Positions 18,017 through 26,894 of a stretch of 64,000 bases of DNA are shown here, piece after piece. The stretch comes from Mycolicibacterium litorale (lineage in GTDB: Bacteria; Actinomycetota; Actinomycetes; Mycobacteriales; Mycobacteriaceae), in assembly GCA_002007745.1 (NCBI GenBank), contig CP019882.1, positions 1,364,001 to 1,428,000 on the forward strand, read 5' to 3'. Under the pieces are notes generated by a model. The model made no database searches. It was not told the DNA's origin and saw only the letters and a program-made list of their open reading frames with translations. Position numbers and translations under genes: made by a program. The first letter of the stretch is position 1. The number at the start of each line of letters is the position of its first letter.

Positions 18017-19132
18017 TCAGGCGCCGGGCGCAGGACCCCGGCCGGTTGACGTTCCCGACTCGGAGCGGGCAGATCCGGGGGCCGGGCGGTCGCCGCGGCT
18101 GGCGGCCGAGCGTGGTGCTGCTGGCTTGGCCTGCTCGATGCCGGTCGCCGGCGAAGAGGGCTGCGCGGCTGCCGCGGGCGGATTGGCGGCGGTCGACTTC
18201 GGCTCCTGCGCTCCGTTGCCGTCCGATGGCTCCGCTGTGGCGGTGGCTCGAAGGCTGCGCGGTCTCGACGTTGTCGCGCGCTTGGCGGAGGGGGTCGCCG
18301 AGCCGCTCGGGCTCGGTGCCGGGGCTTCGCCGGGTTGTGCCGCCACGGTGGAGGCGGCGGCCGCGTCCTGGCCGGTGTCGGACGCGGCTGCTCGCGGGGG
18401 CGTCCCGGCGCCGGTGTCGGTGGCGGCCCCGACCGCCAAGGCACCCGGAACGGACAGAGACGGAACGTGGAACTGCAGCACGTCTCCGATGCCCCCGAGA
18501 ATGATCAGAGCCGGATTGAGAAACGCCGTGATGGCCTTCTGGACCGTTTCGAGCACTTCGACGATATTGCCCCGCAGCAACGCCGAGGCGGCGGTCGCGA
18601 CCAGCTGCGGCACGCTGATGATGACGTCCACCGCAGCGTAGGCGGCCTCTACGACTTTGCCGCCGAGATAGGACGTGTCCGCGACCAACCCCGACAGCGC
18701 CTGTTGGACGTCGGACGCGACGACGCTCGGCCCCACCGCCGCGGCCGGCAACGAGGGAGCCGCGTCGGCGGACGCGATGGACGGCTCTTCCGGCGGCACC
18801 GGCCGGTAGGCGACGACGTCTGGCAAGGGCGGCGCCACCGGGCTCTCGGAACTCACTTCGGAATTGACCGCGCGACTGATCCGGTCCGCGTCGGCCGCGA
18901 GCGCGGTCAGAATCTGTGCGAGGGCGGGCCCGATGTCGGCGGCCGGAAACTGAGGAGTGATCGCGTTGAGCAGCGATTTGTCGAAGGGGCTGAGCAACCC
19001 GGGGCTCGTCGACAACTGGGTCGTCGAGATCTGCATGTCCTTGGCTGCTGGCGTGACGGGGTTGGCGACGACCACTGTGGCCGCCACCAATGCCACCCCT
19101 GTAGTCAGGAATGGCCCGATAGCCCGTCGCAT
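18017..19132 (-). CDS. exported Ala/Pro-rich protein
   Basis: This 371-residue protein starts at ATG 19132 behind GGAGGGAG. The signal peptide covers about residues 1-28 (hydrophobic FLTTGVALVAATVVVA). Residues 30-230 are Ala/Val/Leu-rich with possible amphipathic helices. From about 240 the chain is disordered Ala/Pro/Ser/Arg. It shares architecture with the genes at 16778-17764 and 27269-28285. No domain or function is recognised. The open frame to 19162 is not needed. Confidence 0.72.
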   Translation of the reverse strand: MRRAIGPFLTTGVALVAATVVVANPVTPAAKDMQISTTQLSTSPGLLSPFDKSLLNAITPQFPAADIGPALAQILTALAADADRISRAVNSEVSSESPVAPPLPDVVAYRPVPPEEPSIASADAAPSLPAAAVGPSVVASDVQQALSGLVADTSYLGGKVVEAAYAAVDVIISVPQLVATAASALLRGNIVEVLETVQKAITAFLNPALIILGGIGDVLQFHVPSLSVPGALAVGAATDTGAGTPPRAAASDTGQDAAAASTVAAQPGEAPAPSPSGSATPSAKRATTSRPRSLRATATAEPSDGNGAQEPKSTAANPPAAAAQPSSPATGIEQAKPAAPRSAASRGDRPAPGSARSESGTSTGRGPAPGA

Positions 19133-19933
19133 GCCGTCTCCCTCCACCGCCGTTGGCGGCACCGGCTAAGTGGACGATACCTGAGAGCAGCCTGATAGTG
19201 GAAAGACTCTTCCTGAGAATCTCACCGGGTCGAGGTGCGGCTGCGCCGGGTGTGAGCAGCCGAAAGCCCTGGTAGGTCGCTCAACGTGGGTGTCGGCTTT
19301 CCTTAACAGCCTCTCAGCGACCCCGTCTCCCGCTTGGTTGGCTAACTCTCGCGCGGTAGCGCTGCACTTCTCGTTCCACTGTAACGGGCGTCACACGTCG
19401 GGTTTAGCGGTTCGAGCGCAGCGGGGCCGCGGACGCCCGTGCGGATGGTGGCAAACGCCTTTGAGGGACCGAAGAAATTGCCGTATCCGATAGTTTTTCG
19501 GAATTGTCAATATCGGTGGAACCGTTTGCCTGTCTCGTATCTCGACTTATCCCAATGGGGATCGTCTGCAAGGATTCCGGCACGTTCGTCACGGGCCAGA
19601 AACCAATCTCAGCGACGATTTCTCCCTGAGGGGATGCTGATAAACTGGCTCAGACAGCGACGTTACAGCGCAGGTTCGAGAGCATGGCAAACACGTTACA
19701 TACACGTAAAAAACAGCCTCTGACTGGATGTTTGTGGGTGTGGTGGCCATCACTTGGCGAATCTGCATGCCGATAGGTTGATTCTCAGCACACTCTTGCA
19801 CAGGGAATGAATGGCTATTTCGGACCGAAAACAATTGCCTTGAATGCGCCAAAAATTATCGCTACATCAACACCGGGAGTGTTACGTTGCTGCTGCTTGG
19901 ATTTCAAGCTCGATTGAAGGGGGTTCTTCCTAC
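19133..19933. other. 801-base non-coding interval, AT-rich in its right half
   Basis: The interval separates a leftward exported-protein gene from a rightward PGRS gene. Positions 19133-19430 hold the promoter of the left gene and small stems (GGTCGCT near 19274 with AGCGACC near 19315). From about 19440 to 19930 the base composition is clearly more AT-rich than the flanks. Short frames there (for example 19439-19723) have no ribosome site, no recognisable motif and unusual codon use. It is probably a long leader/promoter of the PGRS gene and a likely site for an AT-binding nucleoid protein such as Lsr2. Confidence 0.6.
19179..19196 (-). promoter_or_regulatory. shared upstream motif with TCAG direct repeats, copy 2
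   Basis: On the minus strand this reads TCAGGCTGCTCTCAGGTA, 47 bases upstream of the start at 19132. It has the same layout as copy 1 at 17802-17819, suggesting co-regulation of the two exported proteins. Confidence 0.45.
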
Positions 19934-21475
19934 ATGTCCATCCATTCAGAGAAGGTCATCAGCAAGCGAGGTACCGGTTCGCGGCGCTCTCGTCCCCTGC
20001 TGGCCACGGCAGCCGCCATCGGCGGCGCCGGCATGGTCCTCGGCGCTCCTGCCGCAGGACTGCTGCTCGCCCCGGCTGCGCAGGCGGCGCCGCAGGTTCA
20101 ATTCGCACAAGCGCCGCTCGACGATCTGTTGGGCAGCTTCGGCAGCATCTTCGGCTCGGGCGCATCCGCGCCGGGGCCCAATGGGCTGCTGGCCGCGGCG
20201 ATCGATCCGTTCAACCAGATCTCGAACGGGTTCCTCGATATCGCCGGAGCAATCCCGATCCTGAACATCTTCATCGGGAACGGTGCCGACGGGAACGTTC
20301 TCCACCCGGACGGCTTCAACGGCGGCTTCTTCGCCGGCAACGGTGGCAACGGGCTCAACGGCTACTACAACTCGGTGACCGGCGTCAGCACCAATGGCGG
20401 CAACGGCGGCAACGCCGGGCTGTTCTTCGGCAGCGGCGGCAGTGGTGGCAATGGTGTCAGCGGTGGCTACACCCAGACCCTCACTCCGATCGGGCCCGCC
20501 GGCACGGCGGTCGAGGCCACCAACGGTGGCAACGGCGGCAGTGCGTCGTTCTTCATCGGCAGTGGCGGTAACGGTGGTGTCGGTGGCGCCGGGCGTCCGG
20601 GACTCAACGGAGTGAACCCCGTCGGGCTGCCCAACCTGGTGCCCGGTGCTGATGCCACCCTGCCGGTCCAGGACGGTGGCGACGGTCTGCCGCTCACCGG
20701 CCAGGCCGGTGGCAAGGGTGGCGTCGACGGCGGCAACGGTGGCAACGGCGGCAGCGGCCTGCTCGGAGTCAACGCTGGGGCCGGTGGCGCCGGTGGCGAC
20801 GCCCAGGGTGGCGGCGGCAACGGCGGTAACGGTGGCGCTGGCGCCAACGGCACTGCCATAGCGCCGATCCTCGGCCCCGGTCCCGGCGGTGACGGCGGTA
20901 ATGGCGCCAACTCGACCGCAGCCGGTGTCGACGGTGGCAAGGGTGGCGCTGGCGGCAGCGGCGGCAGCGGCGGCTTCCTGTTCGGCTTCGGCGGCAGCGG
21001 CGGTGCCGGTGGTGTCGGCGGCAACGGTGGTGCCGGTGCCAGCGGCGGCAACGGCGGCAACGGCGGCATCGGTGGGGCCGACTTCTCGGTCGGCGGCACG
21101 GGTGCTGCCGGCGGCGCTGGCGGCGACGGCGGCAACGGCGCGCCCGGCGGTGCCGGTGGCGACGGCGGCCCCGGTGGTAAGGCCGGCTCCGGCGGCTTCA
21201 TCCCGTTCCTGACCGGTTCGGGTGCGCCCGGTGCCGGCGGCACGGGTGGTAACGGCGGCAACGGCGGCAACGGCGGCAACGCCGGTGCCGGTGGCCTCGG
21301 TGGCCCCGGTCTCGGGGTCGGCGGCACGACCGGAACCGCGGGTGCTCCGGGCACCCCGGGTACCGGAGGCGCCGGTGGCGCAGCGGGCAAGGGTGGCGTC
21401 GGTGGCGACGGCAGCCAGGCACCGGGCGGCAAGGCCGGCTCGGACGGCAGCACCGGTACCGGGGGCGCGGCCTAG
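19934..21475 (+). CDS. PGRS-type glycine-rich exported protein without PE domain
   Basis: This 513-residue protein starts at ATG 19934, with a GAAGGGGG ribosome site upstream. A classical signal peptide (basic SKRGTGSRRSR, then hydrophobic to about residue 52, AQA-AP) replaces the PE domain. Residues 55-125 form a short conserved-looking region (DDLLGSFGSIFGSG and IPILNIFIGNGADG). That second part is the kind of linker that joins PE to PGRS in PE_PGRS proteins. Residues about 130-510 are Gly-Gly-Asn/Ala repeats. Function is unknown; a surface or cell-wall location is likely. In-frame codons back to 19844 lack a ribosome site. Confidence 0.83.
   Translation: MSIHSEKVISKRGTGSRRSRPLLATAAAIGGAGMVLGAPAAGLLLAPAAQAAPQVQFAQAPLDDLLGSFGSIFGSGASAPGPNGLLAAAIDPFNQISNGFLDIAGAIPILNIFIGNGADGNVLHPDGFNGGFFAGNGGNGLNGYYNSVTGVSTNGGNGGNAGLFFGSGGSGGNGVSGGYTQTLTPIGPAGTAVEATNGGNGGSASFFIGSGGNGGVGGAGRPGLNGVNPVGLPNLVPGADATLPVQDGGDGLPLTGQAGGKGGVDGGNGGNGGSGLLGVNAGAGGAGGDAQGGGGNGGNGGAGANGTAIAPILGPGPGGDGGNGANSTAAGVDGGKGGAGGSGGSGGFLFGFGGSGGAGGVGGNGGAGASGGNGGNGGIGGADFSVGGTGAAGGAGGDGGNGAPGGAGGDGGPGGKAGSGGFIPFLTGSGAPGAGGTGGNGGNGGNGGNAGAGGLGGPGLGVGGTTGTAGAPGTPGTGGAGGAAGKGGVGGDGSQAPGGKAGSDGSTGTGGAA
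20320..21470 (+). repeat. PGRS-type glycine-rich coding repeat array
   Basis: Gly-Gly-Asn-Gly-Gly and Gly-Gly-Ala-Gly-Gly repeats are encoded by GGC/GGT-rich codons. FFGSGG-, FIGSGG- and FLFGFGG-type interruptions occur as in PE_PGRS domains. The periodic sequence produces long Pro-rich antisense frames that are not genes. Confidence 0.88.
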
Positions 21476-21488
21476 CCCTCGAACGGAT

Positions 21489-21523
21489 CCCGGGGGCGTC
21501 GGCACTGCGCCCGCGCCCCCGGG
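21489..21523 (+). terminator. GC-rich hairpin after the PGRS gene
   Basis: CCCGGGGGCG pairs perfectly with CGCCCCCGGG (10 bp, 15-base loop), starting 14 bases after the stop codon. There is no U-run, as is common for mycobacterial terminators. A second hairpin at 21672-21704 has nearly the same stem (CCCGGGGGC/GCCCCCGGG, 15-base loop). Confidence 0.55.
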
Positions 21524-21734
21524 TCCGCGCCGCGTCAGCGGCAGCAGCAGACCACATTGGTCGCTTCGAAGTCGGACGGCCAAGTGGTCGCGGGGCTGCG
21601 GTGGGGGTTTCACAGTCAGCCGCACGCTCGGACCCCGATTGGATCTGGGAGGAATCCCGTCGTGGTTCGGCCCCGGGGGCGCCGCTAACACCGGTGCCCC
21701 CGGGAGTCCCGCCACCTCAACGACATGGAAATAG

Positions 21735-21760
21735 ACACCGGGCCCGCCGTGGCCCGGTGT
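21735..21760 (+). terminator. hairpin upstream of purU
   Basis: ACACCGGGCC and GGCCCGGTGT form a perfect 10-bp stem with a 6-base loop, 34 bases before the purU start. It is either the last terminator of the upstream unit or a structure in the purU leader. Confidence 0.5.
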
Positions 21761-21794
21761 TGTGCATCACGAGCAGCGCGAGGGGAAAGACTTG

Positions 21795-22724
21795 ATGACC
21801 ACAGCCACAGTCACCGCAGGCGGTAGCAGTTCGGCCATCGAGTACCCGACCATCCGGGAAGACCTGCCGACCAAGGACATCGGCCGGCTACTGCTGCGTT
21901 GCGCTGACCGGCCCGGCCTGGTCGCCGCGGTCACCGCCTTCCTGGCGAGTGCCGGCGCTAACATCGTGTCGCTCGATCAGCACTCGACCCAGCAGACCGG
22001 CGGAACGTTCATGCAGCGGACCATATTTCACCTGCCGGGCCTGACCGCCGCTCGCGATGAACTGGAGCGCGACTTCGCGGTTTGGGTGGCCGCGCCGTTC
22101 GGCATCGACTTCCGGCTGACCGAGGCCGCCAAACCCAAACGCGTCGCCATCATGGCCTCGAGAGAGGATCACTGCCTCCTGGACCTGCTGTGGCGAAATC
22201 GCCGCGGCGAGTTGGACATGGCGGTGGTGATGGTGATCGCCAACCACCCCGAACTGGCAGACCAGGTCCGCCCCTTCGGAGTTCCGTTCTTCCACATCCC
22301 GGCCACCAAGGACATTCGGGAACAAGCCGAGTCGCGTCAGCTCGATCTCCTCCGCGGCAACGTCGATCTGGTGGTGTTGGCCCGCTACATGCAGATCATC
22401 ACGCCACATTTCCTGACCAACGTGGGGTCTCCGCTGATCAACATCCACCATTCGTTCCTGCCCGCTTTCATCGGAGCGGCGCCGTACCGGCGCGCCAAGG
22501 AACGTGGTGTCAAACTCGTCGGCGCCACAGCACATTACGTCACCGCCGACCTCGATGAGGGTCCGATCATCGAGCAGGACGTCGTGCGCGTCGATCACCG
22601 CCACGGCGTCGATGATCTGGTGCGTCTGGGCGCCGACGTGGAGCGGGCGGTCCTGTCCCGCGCCGTGTCGTGGCACTGCGAGGACCGCGTCATCCGCGAC
22701 GGCAACCAGACGATCGTCTTCTGA
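21795..22724 (+). CDS. purU: formyltetrahydrofolate deformylase
   Basis: This 309-residue protein has an N-terminal ACT domain (about 35-115, starting LLRCADRPGLVAAVTAFLAS) and a C-terminal formyl-transferase domain. The catalytic part has NIHHSFLPAFIGA, followed by GATAHYV and DEGPIIEQDV, the conserved Asn/His/Asp set. PurU hydrolyses 10-formyl-THF to formate and THF, balancing the one-carbon pool. ATG 21795 lies behind AGGGGAAAG. In M. tuberculosis purU (Rv2964) is elsewhere, so its place here differs. Confidence 0.93.
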   Translation: MTTATVTAGGSSSAIEYPTIREDLPTKDIGRLLLRCADRPGLVAAVTAFLASAGANIVSLDQHSTQQTGGTFMQRTIFHLPGLTAARDELERDFAVWVAAPFGIDFRLTEAAKPKRVAIMASREDHCLLDLLWRNRRGELDMAVVMVIANHPELADQVRPFGVPFFHIPATKDIREQAESRQLDLLRGNVDLVVLARYMQIITPHFLTNVGSPLINIHHSFLPAFIGAAPYRRAKERGVKLVGATAHYVTADLDEGPIIEQDVVRVDHRHGVDDLVRLGADVERAVLSRAVSWHCEDRVIRDGNQTIVF

Positions 22725-22730
22725 GCGCGG

Positions 22731-23797
22731 TCAGCCGATTCCGAGTCCACTCACCGGATTCGGCTTCTCGTAGACCAGCCAACGCATCTCGATCGGCCTT
22801 TCCTCACGGGGGACGTCGAATACGTCTTGTCCACTGACCCACTCGGCGTACCAGCTGGTGGGCGGCCATCCGCCCGCGGGAAGATGATCCTTCTCGTAGT
22901 CGTAGACCGAGACGTCGGACACCAGCACAAGGGGAAAGCCCGTCAGCGCCTCCGCCATCTGCGGTTGGGTGAAGATGCTGGTGTAGCACTGCTGGCCGAG
23001 TTGCAGCGCCGCCTGATCGGGGAGTAGTCGCGATGTGCGACAAAGGCGTTGAACACCAGCCGCCCGCCGGGGGCCAGGCAGTGCGAGGCCAGCTCGAACA
23101 CCCCGCGGAGCTGCTGAGGGGAGCGAAAGTCGGACACCACTTCGGACAGCAGTATCAGCTGGTAATCACGGCGAAGATCGTCGATCGTCGCGAAGATATC
23201 CCGCTGGAACACGCGCACCGCCAGGGAGTCCTGTGCCGCTTCGGTGCGAATGCTTTCGGCGAACGACGCCGTCATCTCCACCACGTCGACCGGATGGCCG
23301 CGACGTGCCAGCGCCAGCGCATTGCGGCCGGTTCCGGCACCGAGATCGAGAATCGGAAAGCTGCTCGGATCGGCAGCTTCGCCGGCCAGCGCCCAAACCC
23401 GGGCATCGGGTTCTGACCCGAACAGCGGTGGCTCGCGGGTCGCGATCCAGTTCTCGTAGGCCCCATCGACCGACCACCATTGCGCCTTCACGTGATAATT
23501 CAGCACCGTGCCGACCGGAGCCTCGTAAGAGATGATGATCTGCGAGCGCGGCGACGCCGCGAACGCCTCAGCCAGCTGCTCGCCCAGGATGTTCCGAAGG
23601 TTGTCCAGCTGCTCGTCGGAGAACGATCGGCCCAGGCTGGTGAATATGTCGGAGCACATCGCCACGTACTCCTCGACCATTCCCGGCACTGCGGGCAACC
23701 GAATCTCACCGGTTGCGACGGCGCGCCGCTTGAGGCGCCTGGCCAGTGGGCGCCGGAACGGCGGCCCGTTGAGGGACGAGGGCAGTGAGTTCTCCAC
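22731..23797 (-). pseudogene. class I SAM-dependent methyltransferase, interrupted by a one-base deletion
   Basis: From GTG 23797 the frame encodes an N-terminal helical region. The SAM-binding motif LDLGAGTGRNALALARRG follows (about residues 148-165), with acidic VVEM after it, and then LAPGGRLVFNAFVAHRDYSP. There the frame becomes nonsense. Adding one base at the G4 run 23019-23022 (CCCC on the coding strand) restores DQAALQLGQQCYTSIF and a conserved C-terminus ending at 22731. The repaired length is 355 residues. Substrate is unknown. It is convergent with purU, with 6 bases between stops. The damage looks like a homopolymer indel. Confidence 0.8.
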
Positions 23798-24075
23798 TGA
23801 ATTCTTCTACACGATCCGGAGCCCAGTTGTCAGTGTTCGCAAAGAAAACGTTTGACTACGAAATTGTTTCGCCAGCGGTGGCAAATTTCGGTTCACAGCG
23901 CATGGGAAGGGTGGCGCGCAGTTTCGCGATGCTCAGTAGTTCGCCATTAGAAAGACGCGTCGAAGTAGTGCGAAACTGGCAATTCCCGACGTGGTCATTG
24001 GTACACGAGATGCACTGTGAGCAGGTAATTTTCGGGTGCAAAAAATGCTGAAGTCCGTTCGTATCACCAATGTGG

Positions 24076-24090
24076 GCCGATATAGTCGGC
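24076..24090. promoter_or_regulatory. palindrome with embedded -10-like TATAGT
   Basis: GCCGA-TATAG-TCGGC is a perfect 5-bp inverted repeat ending two bases before the ATG at 24093. TATAGT inside it would suit a -10 box of a leaderless transcript, so a repressor bound here would block it. This is a visual match only. Confidence 0.35.
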
Positions 24091-24092
24091 TC

Positions 24093-24617
24093 ATGCCGGA
24101 TACCACTGAAGATGTCCAAGCTCATTCTGCGTCCACTTTTACTGTGCCGACAATTTGGCAACGACTCGGACGTTTTGCCGCACTGTTTGCCGTCCTGCTG
24201 GCAGTGGTAGCTGTCGCGTTGTCGATCTGGGCGCTGGTGGCAGCCTCCTCATCGAAGGCGGGCGATTCCGCTGCGCTTCCGGGCGATCCCAAGATGCGCG
24301 TCTGCAATGCGTTCGAAACGGTGTCCCGGGGAGTGGCACTGCAGACGCACAACGACCTGGGTGCCGACCCGATCGCGCAGGCGGCGGTGGCCGGTAATGC
24401 GCGACTGGCGCTGGTCGGGGGCGGCGACTACCTGTTGCGCCAGGTGGACACCAACACGCCGGCTCAACTCGCCGACGCGGTCCGATCCTTCGCCCGCGAC
24501 CTCCAGGACATCGGCATGAACGCGCTGGCCGGCGTACAGAACAGCGACCCGGGCCAGGCGGCGCGCCTGGCAGAGGGTGACTCGGCGCGCAAGCAGGTCG
24601 CCGACCTCTGCAAGTGA
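24093..24617 (+). CDS. single-pass membrane protein of unknown function
   Basis: This 174-residue protein starts at ATG 24093. A cytosolic acidic N-terminus (about 25 residues) is followed by one strong membrane helix (about 30-53). An extracytoplasmic Ala/Asp-rich helical domain has two Cys residues (MRVCNAF and the ADLCK end) that could form a disulfide. This layout is common among mycobacterial membrane proteins of the Mce-associated type, but no specific family is recognised. The frame is open to 24036, and the palindrome and -10-like box argue for the shorter form. It ends two bases from the convergent ClC gene. Confidence 0.7.
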   Translation: MPDTTEDVQAHSASTFTVPTIWQRLGRFAALFAVLLAVVAVALSIWALVAASSSKAGDSAALPGDPKMRVCNAFETVSRGVALQTHNDLGADPIAQAAVAGNARLALVGGGDYLLRQVDTNTPAQLADAVRSFARDLQDIGMNALAGVQNSDPGQAARLAEGDSARKQVADLCK

Positions 24618-24619
24618 TG

Positions 24620-25882
24620 TCAGTGCTGTTCTGACTGATTCGCGTGCTCGGTATGTCGGCTGCCGCCGCGGTGCTTGACCACGCTGTCGAGCAGGCTCGC
24701 GGCGGCAGCGGCCGCGGCGAAGACGATCAGCAGCCACAGTGGCGGGTGTGCCAACTCCCAGACGAACAGTGCCGCCCACAGCGGTGCACCTTGGGTGACG
24801 GCCAAAACGCCTGCGGCGCAAGCGAGTGACACGGCGGGGACACTGATGTGAAACGGTGTCCAGTTGTTCACCGACAGCGCCACCACCGAGCCCATCGCCG
24901 CGCCGGTGGCCAGTGCCGGGGTCAGCATGCCGCCGACCGCTCCGGCGCGCAGGAACAGTGCCGTCAGTAGTGGCTTGAGCACCAGGATCACCGCCGCGGT
25001 TGTCAGCGTCAGCCCACTGCCGACGCTGACGGTGAGCACACTTCGACCGTTGCCCGGTAACTCGGGCCACCAATGCGAGCAGATACCGACCGCCAATCCG
25101 GCCGCGGCCACCGCCGGTATCAGCAGCCACGAGTCGGCGACCTTGTGGGCCCGGGCGTAAGCCATCACGCGGTTGAAGGCGCGTCCCACCGCCAACGCCA
25201 ACGGCGAGATCACGAGCGCGAACCCAGTCAGCAGATAGGACAGATCCGGGTTGGGCCAGTGCAGCGCCACCTCGAGGTGAGTGACCGGTGCGGCAACCGC
25301 GACGGCCAGGCTGGAGGTGACCAGCGCCGTTCCCGTTGTGCGCAGAGTCCAGCTGCGCAACACGATTTGGATCGCGAACAGGGCACCGCCCAGCGGCACG
25401 CTGTACACGGCAGCCAGGCCCGCGCCTGCGGCGCAGCCGAGGAGGGTCCTGCGGTCGGTGGCGGTCAGCGCCCACCTCGAGGTGGCGAGATCGCCCAGCG
25501 CGGCGGCGAATTGCCGCGGTGCGCCTTCCCTGCCCAGCGAGGCGCCCGCACCGACCAGCAGCACCTGCAATCCGGCGTCCAGGGATAGCGCCAGTCGCGG
25601 CAGTGGGCCCTGCTGTTCGATCGCCTCCGACAGGGCGGGCACCCTGGTCCGGCGGCGAAGTATCCACCAGCCCAGGCCCGCCAGCGCCCCGCCGAGCATG
25701 GGTCCTACCGCGCGGCGCACCGGGCTCGAGCCGGTCACGCCCTGCAACAGGGTGCCGAAGCTGTAGTGATAGGTCAGATGCTCGACGGCGTGCAGCAGCC
25801 ATGTGGTGGTGGCACCGGCCAGCCCCGCCAGCAGGCCGATCGCGACGACTGCGCAGCCGAACTCGAGGTTGCGCCGACTCAC
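24620..25882 (-). CDS. ClC-family chloride channel / H+-Cl- antiporter
   Basis: This 420-residue polytopic membrane protein starts at GTG 25882. The family's GxEGP anion-filter motif appears as GASLGREGAPRQFAAALGD (about residues 115-133). The later GGMLTPALATGAAMGS segment corresponds to the second filter motif GGxFxP. About ten or more hydrophobic segments are present. It moves chloride across the cytoplasmic membrane, possibly with proton exchange. The usual gating Glu is retained in GREG. A start overlapping mshB's promoter (63 bases apart, divergent) suggests a shared control region. Whether it is a channel or an antiporter cannot be told. Confidence 0.88.
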   Translation of the reverse strand: MSRRNLEFGCAVVAIGLLAGLAGATTTWLLHAVEHLTYHYSFGTLLQGVTGSSPVRRAVGPMLGGALAGLGWWILRRRTRVPALSEAIEQQGPLPRLALSLDAGLQVLLVGAGASLGREGAPRQFAAALGDLATSRWALTATDRRTLLGCAAGAGLAAVYSVPLGGALFAIQIVLRSWTLRTTGTALVTSSLAVAVAAPVTHLEVALHWPNPDLSYLLTGFALVISPLALAVGRAFNRVMAYARAHKVADSWLLIPAVAAAGLAVGICSHWWPELPGNGRSVLTVSVGSGLTLTTAAVILVLKPLLTALFLRAGAVGGMLTPALATGAAMGSVVALSVNNWTPFHISVPAVSLACAAGVLAVTQGAPLWAALFVWELAHPPLWLLIVFAAAAAAASLLDSVVKHRGGSRHTEHANQSEQH

Positions 25883-25945
25883 GGGGTGAATCTATGCCAC
25901 CGACCACCCGAGTGACGGACAACCGGAACACTGCCGCTCGGTAGG

Positions 25946-26821
25946 GTGAGCCCCGTGGCTGCCCAGGAGATTCCGCGGATGTTGTTCGTACACGCTCATC
26001 CCGACGACGAGACGATCAACAACGGCGTCACGATCGCTCGCTACGCGCAGGAGGGCGCCGAGGTCACCGTCGTCACCTGCACCCTCGGTGAGGAAGGCGA
26101 GATCATCGACGACCGGTGGGTGCGGCTGGGCGTCGACGAGGCCGACCAACTCGGGGGCTACCGCATCGGCGAGTTGACCACCGCGCTGGGCAAGCTCGGT
26201 CTGAACGGCCCCCGATTCCTCGGCGGCGCCGGTCGCTGGCGCGACTCGGGCATGCCGGGCACCCCCGCGCGTCGCCACACCAAATTCGTCGACGCCGATT
26301 TCGACGAAGCGGTCGCTCTGCTGGCCGGGGTCATCGACGAACTCCGACCACACGTCGTCGCCAGCTACGACCCCAACGGTGGCTACGGCCACCCCGACCA
26401 CATCCAGACCCACCGCGTGACCACGGCCGCGGTCGCGGCCTGTCAGTGGAAAGTGCCCAAGTTCTACTGGGCAGTGATGGGCGCCAGCGCATTTCGTGAC
26501 GGCCTCGCCGCCCTCGGCGACCAGGACGTGCTGTCGGACTGGATCTGGCCGCCCGCCGACATCGAGTTCGGCTTCTCCGATGACCAGATCACCGCCGTCG
26601 TGGACGCACCCGAACATGTGGCTGCCAAGGTCGAAGCCATCGCCGCACACGCCACCCAGATGCTGCTCGGCCCGACGGGGCGGGCGTTCACGCTGTCCAA
26701 CAAGCTCATCCTGCCGGTACTGCCTGCCGAACACTACGTGCTCGTCGGCGGAACGCCCGGTGTGCTCGACGAGCGCGGTTGGGAGACCGACCTGCTGGCC
26801 GGTCTCGACGTGGCTCGGTAG
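25946..26821 (+). CDS. mshB: GlcNAc-inositol deacetylase of mycothiol synthesis
   Basis: This 291-residue LmbE-type zinc deacetylase has the signature HAHPDDE at residues 16-22, with His18 and Asp21 as metal ligands. The third ligand is in [12 protein letters not shown]. MshB removes acetate from 1-O-(2-acetamido-glucosyl)-inositol, the second committed step of mycothiol. GTG 25946 is annotated; GTG 25955 is possible. It matches Rv1170 and is followed by the Rv1171 homologue as in M. tuberculosis. Confidence 0.94.
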   Translation: MSPVAAQEIPRMLFVHAHPDDETINNGVTIARYAQEGAEVTVVTCTLGEEGEIIDDRWVRLGVDEADQLGGYRIGELTTALGKLGLNGPRFLGGAGRWRDSGMPGTPARRHTKFVDADFDEAVALLAGVIDELRPHVVASYDPNGGYGHPDHIQTHRVTTAAVAACQWKVPKFYWAVMGASAFRDGLAALGDQDVLSDWIWPPADIEFGFSDDQITAVVDAPEHVAAKVEAIAAHATQMLLGPTGRAFTLSNKLILPVLPAEHYVLVGGTPGVLDERGWETDLLAGLDVAR

Positions 26822-26894
26822 TCGACCGTTGCCTCGGCCAGGGGGGCCACCCAGTGGATCGCGCAGTGCGGACGGGAAGCGCGCCGACCCCGGC

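Larger units (their letters stand above)
21476..21794. other. 319-base interval with three GC-rich hairpins
   Basis: This lies between the PGRS gene and purU. It holds hairpins at 21489-21523, 21672-21704 and 21735-21760, listed separately where strongest. No supported gene is present; the frames here lack ribosome sites and family features. The purU ribosome site AGGGGAAAG ends the interval. Confidence 0.6.

Noticed and set aside
19439..19723. 94-residue frame in the AT-rich interval
   Set aside because: No ribosome site, no recognisable motif, codon use unlike the neighbours. It may still be a gene remnant.
20467..21453. 328-residue Pro-rich frame opposite the second PGRS array
   Set aside because: Same cause as above: the antisense of Gly-Gly repeats reads Pro-Pro.
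23856..24161. 101-residue frame with CSQCISC-type cysteines
   Set aside because: It looks like a zinc motif, but it overlaps the start of the membrane-protein gene on the other strand and has no ribosome site.
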